Positions 6,931 to 8,574 of a stretch of 8,574 nucleotides of DNA are shown here, one piece after another. The notes beneath the pieces were generated by a model, which worked only from the letters and a program-made list of their open reading frames with translations, was not told where the DNA came from and searched no databases. The stretch covers positions 1-8,574 of the forward strand of contig JAADFS010000036.1 of the NCBI GenBank assembly GCA_013152795.1, written 5' to 3'. Positions within the stretch are counted from its first letter, which is position 1, and each line of letters opens with the position of its first letter. The translations under genes were made by a program, and so were the position numbers. The DNA is from Deferribacteres bacterium (GTDB lineage: Bacteria > Nitrospirota > Thermodesulfovibrionia > UBA6902).

Positions 6931-7004
6931 CCTTACAGTGGCATAAAATACTGCCAGCGGGGCAGAGGAGTCTGCCGGAAAAGCTTTATCTGCGATACCT
7001 TCAG
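6931..7004. repeat. mosaic palindromic repeat, copy B (Z-core-X)
   Basis: This 74-bp element has core GGCAGA-GGAG-TCTGCC at 6961-6976. Its reverse complement matches copy D at about 66 of 74 positions. Its Z arm is shared with copy A. The Z end (GTAAGG on the minus strand) touches the PilZ start region and supplies most of that gene's ribosome-binding site. A perfect 10-bp palindrome GGAATATTCC (7005-7014) adjoins its X end. Confidence 0.88.
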
Positions 7005-7044
7005 GGAATATTCCGCATAGCATATTTAAAGTAACCCCTCCCAG

Positions 7045-7099
7045 CCTCCCCTTAGCCTAAGGGGAGGAGTAAATATCTCCCCTCTTAGGTTAAGAGGGG
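7045..7099. repeat. twin perfect GC-rich hairpins
   Basis: Two adjacent perfect stems are visible: CCTCCCCTTA-GCC-TAAGGGGAGG (7045-7067) and CCCCTCTTA-GGT-TAAGAGGGG (7079-7099). The flanks 7032-7054 and 7091-7112 are also roughly complementary, so the whole unit of about 80 bp can fold either as two hairpins or as one long one. It resembles short inverted-repeat elements scattered in many bacterial genomes. It lies between the HesB-like and PilZ genes and lacks a T-run, so it is not an obvious terminator. Confidence 0.75.
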
Positions 7100-7120
7100 C
7101 CGGGGGAGTTATTCAAAAAA

Positions 7121-7177
7121 TCGCTTTATAAAGGTTTTACGGCAGAGTCCTCTGCCCGTTTATGCAACATTAAGGTT
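7121..7177. repeat. mosaic palindromic repeat, copy C (X-core-Y)
   Basis: The core is GGCAGA-GTCC-TCTGCC (7141-7156). From 7141 to 7177 it matches copy A (2265-2301) at 36 of 37 bases, covering core and Y arm. The left side (TCGC, then ATAAAG, TTTT, CGGCAGA) instead matches the X arm of B and D with a 1-nt gap and a few changes. It therefore joins arms that are not paired in the other copies. It lies downstream of the HesB-like gene. Confidence 0.75.
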
Positions 7178-7196
7178 TTCCTGATGAATTAAAGGG

Positions 7197-7236
7197 CAAC
7201 ATCGTCCACTGACGGCAGGATGTTGTATTTATACAA
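7197..7236. repeat. small inverted repeats downstream of the HesB-like gene
   Basis: CAACATC (7197-7203) pairs with GATGTTG (7219-7225) across a 15-nt loop. Overlapping it is TTGTAT-TT-ATACAA (7223-7236), a perfect short palindrome. The stems are mutually exclusive. They lie 21-60 nt past the HesB-like stop on the minus strand. Neither is followed by a clear T-run, so a termination role is only possible. Confidence 0.35.
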
Positions 7237-7256
7237 TGTAATTTCCGGTGACTGCC

Positions 7257-7580
7257 TTATCCGCAGGATGGCCCGCAGCTCGGCCCGCATGAAGGCGGCT
7301 TGCCGCCGGTAATAACAAACCCCTGTCTTTGGCCGTCGTCGATAAAGTGGATTTCCATCCCGTCGATCTTCTCGGATGTGGATTTCTCAATGAAAAATTT
7401 TGCGCCGTTTTTCTCTATGACTTCATCCCCTTCATAGGGATTTTCGACGAGGTCTATTCCATATGAAGGGCCGCAACAACTGCTGCCCGCCGTATAAAAT
7501 CTCAATCCCCAATCGCTTTTTCCTTCAGTGGATAATATCTCCCTGGTTTTTTCCGCTGCTGCATCTGAAACTGTTACCAT
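7257..7580 (-). CDS. HesB/IscA-like A-type Fe-S protein with Ser-Cys-Gly-Pro tail
   Basis: The 107-residue protein resembles A-type carriers that bind and pass on Fe-S clusters: it starts VTVSDAAAEKTREIL, has the core GLRFYTAGSSCCGPSYG, then DDGQRQGFVITGGKP. Classical members use one central Cys and a C-terminal Cys-Gly-Cys. Here the centre has a Cys pair (35, 36) and the end is SCGPSCGPSCG, with cysteines at 98, 102 and 106 spaced every fourth residue. It is therefore a divergent member whose ligands may differ; metal storage or another redox role is possible. CCTCCTTT at 7589-7596 is a near-perfect ribosome-binding site (AAAGGAGG in the mRNA), 8 nt before the ATG. The promoter is directly upstream. 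No isc or suf genes are adjacent, so a specific pathway cannot be assigned. Confidence 0.82.
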   Translation of the reverse strand: MVTVSDAAAEKTREILSTEGKSDWGLRFYTAGSSCCGPSYGIDLVENPYEGDEVIEKNGAKFFIEKSTSEKIDGMEIHFIDDGQRQGFVITGGKPPSCGPSCGPSCG

Positions 7581-7615
7581 TTATAAGTCCTCCTTTAAAA
7601 GTACAATGCCCTGTT

Positions 7616-7624
7616 ATTATAACA
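7616..7624 (-). promoter_or_regulatory. extended -10 promoter for the HesB-like gene
   Basis: On the minus strand the sequence is TGT-TATAAT, a perfect extended -10. No good -35 is seen. The predicted start near 7609 gives a leader of about 28 nt that carries the strong ribosome-binding site. The same architecture is seen at the phosphatase promoter (2306-2314). Confidence 0.6.
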
Positions 7625-7698
7625 CGCATTGAACGCTTCCATGTTCTGCCGTCCAGGCTCCCCCGAAGCCATGCCGGCGGGAGTGCCGGAATCTTACG

Positions 7699-7718
7699 TT
7701 TAATCTTTTTAGATTAAA
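7699..7718. repeat. perfect AT-rich inverted repeat
   Basis: TTTAATCT-TTTT-AGATTAAA is an 8-bp perfect stem with a T4 loop, lying between the divergent HesB-like and CinA-type genes. It is 34 nt upstream of the presumed CinA -10 box, where an operator could lie. No regulator can be named. Confidence 0.4.
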
Positions 7719-7752
7719 TGAAATTCGCGCAAAAAAGCAAACATCGATGTGG

Positions 7753-7758
7753 TAAAAT
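7753..7758 (+). promoter_or_regulatory. probable -10 box placing transcription start at the pncC ATG
   Basis: TAAAAT matches five of six bases of the -10 consensus. Its expected start point (about 7765) is only 2-3 nt before the ATG at 7768, so the mRNA would be leaderless or nearly so. This fits the complete absence of a Shine-Dalgarno sequence before that ATG. No convincing -35 box is present at normal spacing, so the assignment is tentative. Confidence 0.4.
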
Positions 7759-7767
7759 TATACCTTA

Positions 7768-8271
7768 ATGAAGCAGGAAACCCTTGAGACCGTAAAAAAG
7801 GTGCACGGGATTTTTAAGAATAGGGGGTTGACCCTTTCAGCGGCCGAATCCTGCACGGGCGGGCTTATAAGCCATTATCTTACGGCACCGGCCGGTGCCA
7901 GCGCCTTTTTTTCAGCGGGGGTCATATGCTATTCAGTGGATGCAAAGAAGACCATACTCGGCATTCCGGAGGAGACGGTTTCAGGATACGGGGTTGTCAG
8001 TGAGGAGACGGCGCGGGAAATGGCCGAGAGGGTGCGCATGATTACAGGGACGGATTATTCCGTATCCACTACCGGCAACCTGGGCCCTGATGTGCTGGAG
8101 GGCAAGGAAAGGGGTCTCGTCTACATTGCAGCAGTTGGTGAGGGAAAGACCATTGCGCAGGAGCTGAGGCTGCATGGAGACCGCGATGCCAACAGGGAGG
8201 AAGCGGCCCTTTCGGCACTGAGGCTTTTGATCGAGCTTGTTGAAGGAGAGTTTTCGGGTTGCGGGTTCTGA
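7768..8271 (+). CDS. pncC: stand-alone CinA C-terminal domain protein, nicotinamide-nucleotide amidohydrolase
   Basis: The 167-residue protein matches the CinA C-terminal (PncC) family, which deamidates nicotinamide mononucleotide to nicotinate mononucleotide in pyridine nucleotide recycling. NAD-dependent DNA ligase is a known NMN source, and ligA is the next gene, which is a suggestive pairing. The motif AESCTGG carries the proposed nucleophile Ser28; Tyr55 and Lys60 in CYSVDAKK have the spacing expected from E. coli PncC. The later motif reads STTGNLGP, where most members have TGIAGP. The N-terminal molybdopterin-binding-like domain of full CinA is absent, as in other stand-alone members. 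The ATG at 7768 gives the normal family length but has no ribosome-binding site. The last residues (GCGF) and the stop codon lie within a heptanucleotide array, so the natural C-terminus may have been replaced. Confidence 0.88.
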   Translation: MKQETLETVKKVHGIFKNRGLTLSAAESCTGGLISHYLTAPAGASAFFSAGVICYSVDAKKTILGIPEETVSGYGVVSEETAREMAERVRMITGTDYSVSTTGNLGPDVLEGKERGLVYIAAVGEGKTIAQELRLHGDRDANREEAALSALRLLIELVEGEFSGCGF

Positions 8272-8313
8272 GTTCTGAGTTAAGGGTGCAGGGTGCAGTT
8301 GTCAGGGTGCAGA
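8258..8313 (+). repeat. heptanucleotide array (8 units) overlapping the pncC 3' end
   Basis: Eight in-phase 7-nt units are: GTTGCGG, GTTCTGA, GTTCTGA, GTTAAGG, GTGCAGG, GTGCAGT, TGTCAGG, GTGCAGA. The first two units encode the end of pncC, and the TGA of the second is its stop codon. The units are related to those at 6513-6554 and, inverted, at 6576-6603. Confidence 0.8.
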
Positions 8314-8325
8314 ATGGAACAAATT

Positions 8326-8350
8326 CCCCCTCCCCTGGCGGGAGAGGGGG
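8326..8350. repeat. GC-rich hairpin downstream of pncC
   Basis: A stem from CCCCCTC... to ...GAGAGGGGG pairs at 10 of 11 positions (one C-A mismatch, one G-T pair) around a GGC loop. It lies between the heptad array and repeat copy D. No T-run follows. Similar C-rich/G-rich hairpins are widespread intergenic repeats. It could block read-through into ligA or protect the pncC mRNA end. Confidence 0.6.
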
Positions 8351-8361
8351 ACCTGTTATGA

Positions 8362-8435
8362 CTGAAGGTATCGCAGATAGAGCTTTTCCGGCAGATTCCT
8401 CTGCCCCCTTGGCGGTATCTTATACCACCGTAAGG
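8362..8435. repeat. mosaic palindromic repeat, copy D (X-core-Z)
   Basis: This 74-bp copy is in inverted orientation relative to B, matching its reverse complement at about 66 of 74 positions. The core is GGCAGA-TTCC-TCTGCC (8391-8406). The Z arm can form a second hairpin, GGCGGTAT-CTT-ATACCACC (8411-8429), with seven of eight pairs. The Z end faces the ligA start 21 nt downstream. Confidence 0.88.
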
Positions 8436-8446
8436 ACGACTTACGG
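8428..8446 (+). promoter_or_regulatory. hairpin overlapping the ligA ribosome-binding site
   Basis: CCGTAAG-GACGA-CTTACGG is a perfect 7-bp stem. Its 5' arm is the end of repeat copy D, and its 3' arm includes the first GG of the ligA ribosome-binding site GGGAAG (8445-8450). In mRNA it could partly hide that site. It may be a by-product of where the repeat inserted; no switch ligand is suggested. Confidence 0.45.
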
Positions 8447-8456
8447 GAAGACGTAG

Positions 8457-8574
8457 ATGATTATGAAAAAGATCCCCGAACATGCAAGGCTTGAGATACA
8501 GAAACTCGTGAAGGAGCTGAATTATCATTGCTACCGTTACTATGTGCTGGATTCGCCGGTTATTTCTGATGAGG
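8457..8574 (+). CDS. ligA: NAD-dependent DNA ligase LigA, 5' end only
   Basis: Only the first 39 residues are in the window; the frame is open to the edge. They match the start of domain Ia of bacterial LigA: a helix (ARLEIQKLVKELNYHCYRYY) followed by VLDSPVISDE, corresponding to the conserved YYxLDxPxISDxEYD region that binds NMN. The enzyme seals nicks in replication and repair and releases NMN and AMP. GGGAAG at 8445-8450 is 6 nt before the ATG at 8457; the ATG at 8463 is a less well spaced alternative. The upstream PncC-type enzyme can process NMN, consistent with a shared theme but not proof of an operon. Confidence 0.85.
   Translation, partial: MIMKKIPEHARLEIQKLVKELNYHCYRYYVLDSPVISDE

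Noticed and set aside
8259..8456. 65-residue plus-strand frame between pncC and ligA
   Set aside because: It reads through the heptad array, a hairpin and repeat copy D. Its similarity to the upstream extension of the PilZ frame reflects the DNA repeat, not a protein family.

Overview
The window is a stretch of ordinary bacterial chromosome with moderately high GC in its genes. Gene content and style suggest an environmental lineage such as Nitrospirota or a deltaproteobacterial relative: a dnaJ-hspR-clpB heat-shock operon, an A-type Fe-S protein with a CGPSCGPSCG tail, and intergenic 7-bp 'GTTCAGA'-like arrays. That assignment is an inference from general impression and is weak. I see no phage, transposase, CRISPR array, tRNA or rRNA.

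Layout. (1) 73-2196, minus strand: a large exported protein joining a Cys-X5-Arg phosphatase domain to a C-terminal YiiX-like permuted papain-fold domain. (2) 2197-2431: a divergent control region with a minus-strand extended -10 promoter, a palindromic repeat (copy A) that would form nearly all of the phosphatase leader, and a strong plus-strand promoter overlapped by an HspR-type (HAIR-like) inverted repeat. (3) 2432-6488, plus strand: the heat-shock operon dnaJ, hspR, clpB. HspR would repress its own operon through the upstream operator, and DnaJ and ClpB act together in disaggregation. A member of the repeat family sits between hspR and clpB. (4) 6489-7767: heptanucleotide arrays, a small PilZ-domain protein (minus), a cluster of repeats and hairpins, an A-type HesB/IscA-like protein (minus), and its promoter. 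(5) 7768-8271, plus: a stand-alone CinA C-terminal domain protein (nicotinamide-nucleotide amidohydrolase type) that may be translated from a leaderless mRNA. (6) 8272-8456: a second heptad array running out of the end of the CinA gene, a GC-rich hairpin and repeat copy D, leading into the truncated 5' end of ligA, the NAD-dependent DNA ligase, which runs off the window.

The genes are conventional. The most unusual content is intergenic: a family of about 70-bp palindromic elements (A, B, C, D, plus the shorter E and a doubtful F). They share a GGCAGA-N4-TCTGCC core but carry three different arm types (X, Y, Z) in different pairings: A is Z-core-Y, B and D are Z-core-X, C is X-core-Y. The core hairpin shows a compensatory change in E. 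All three Z arms point at the start codon of the next gene. This mosaic family is the best candidate here for something undescribed.
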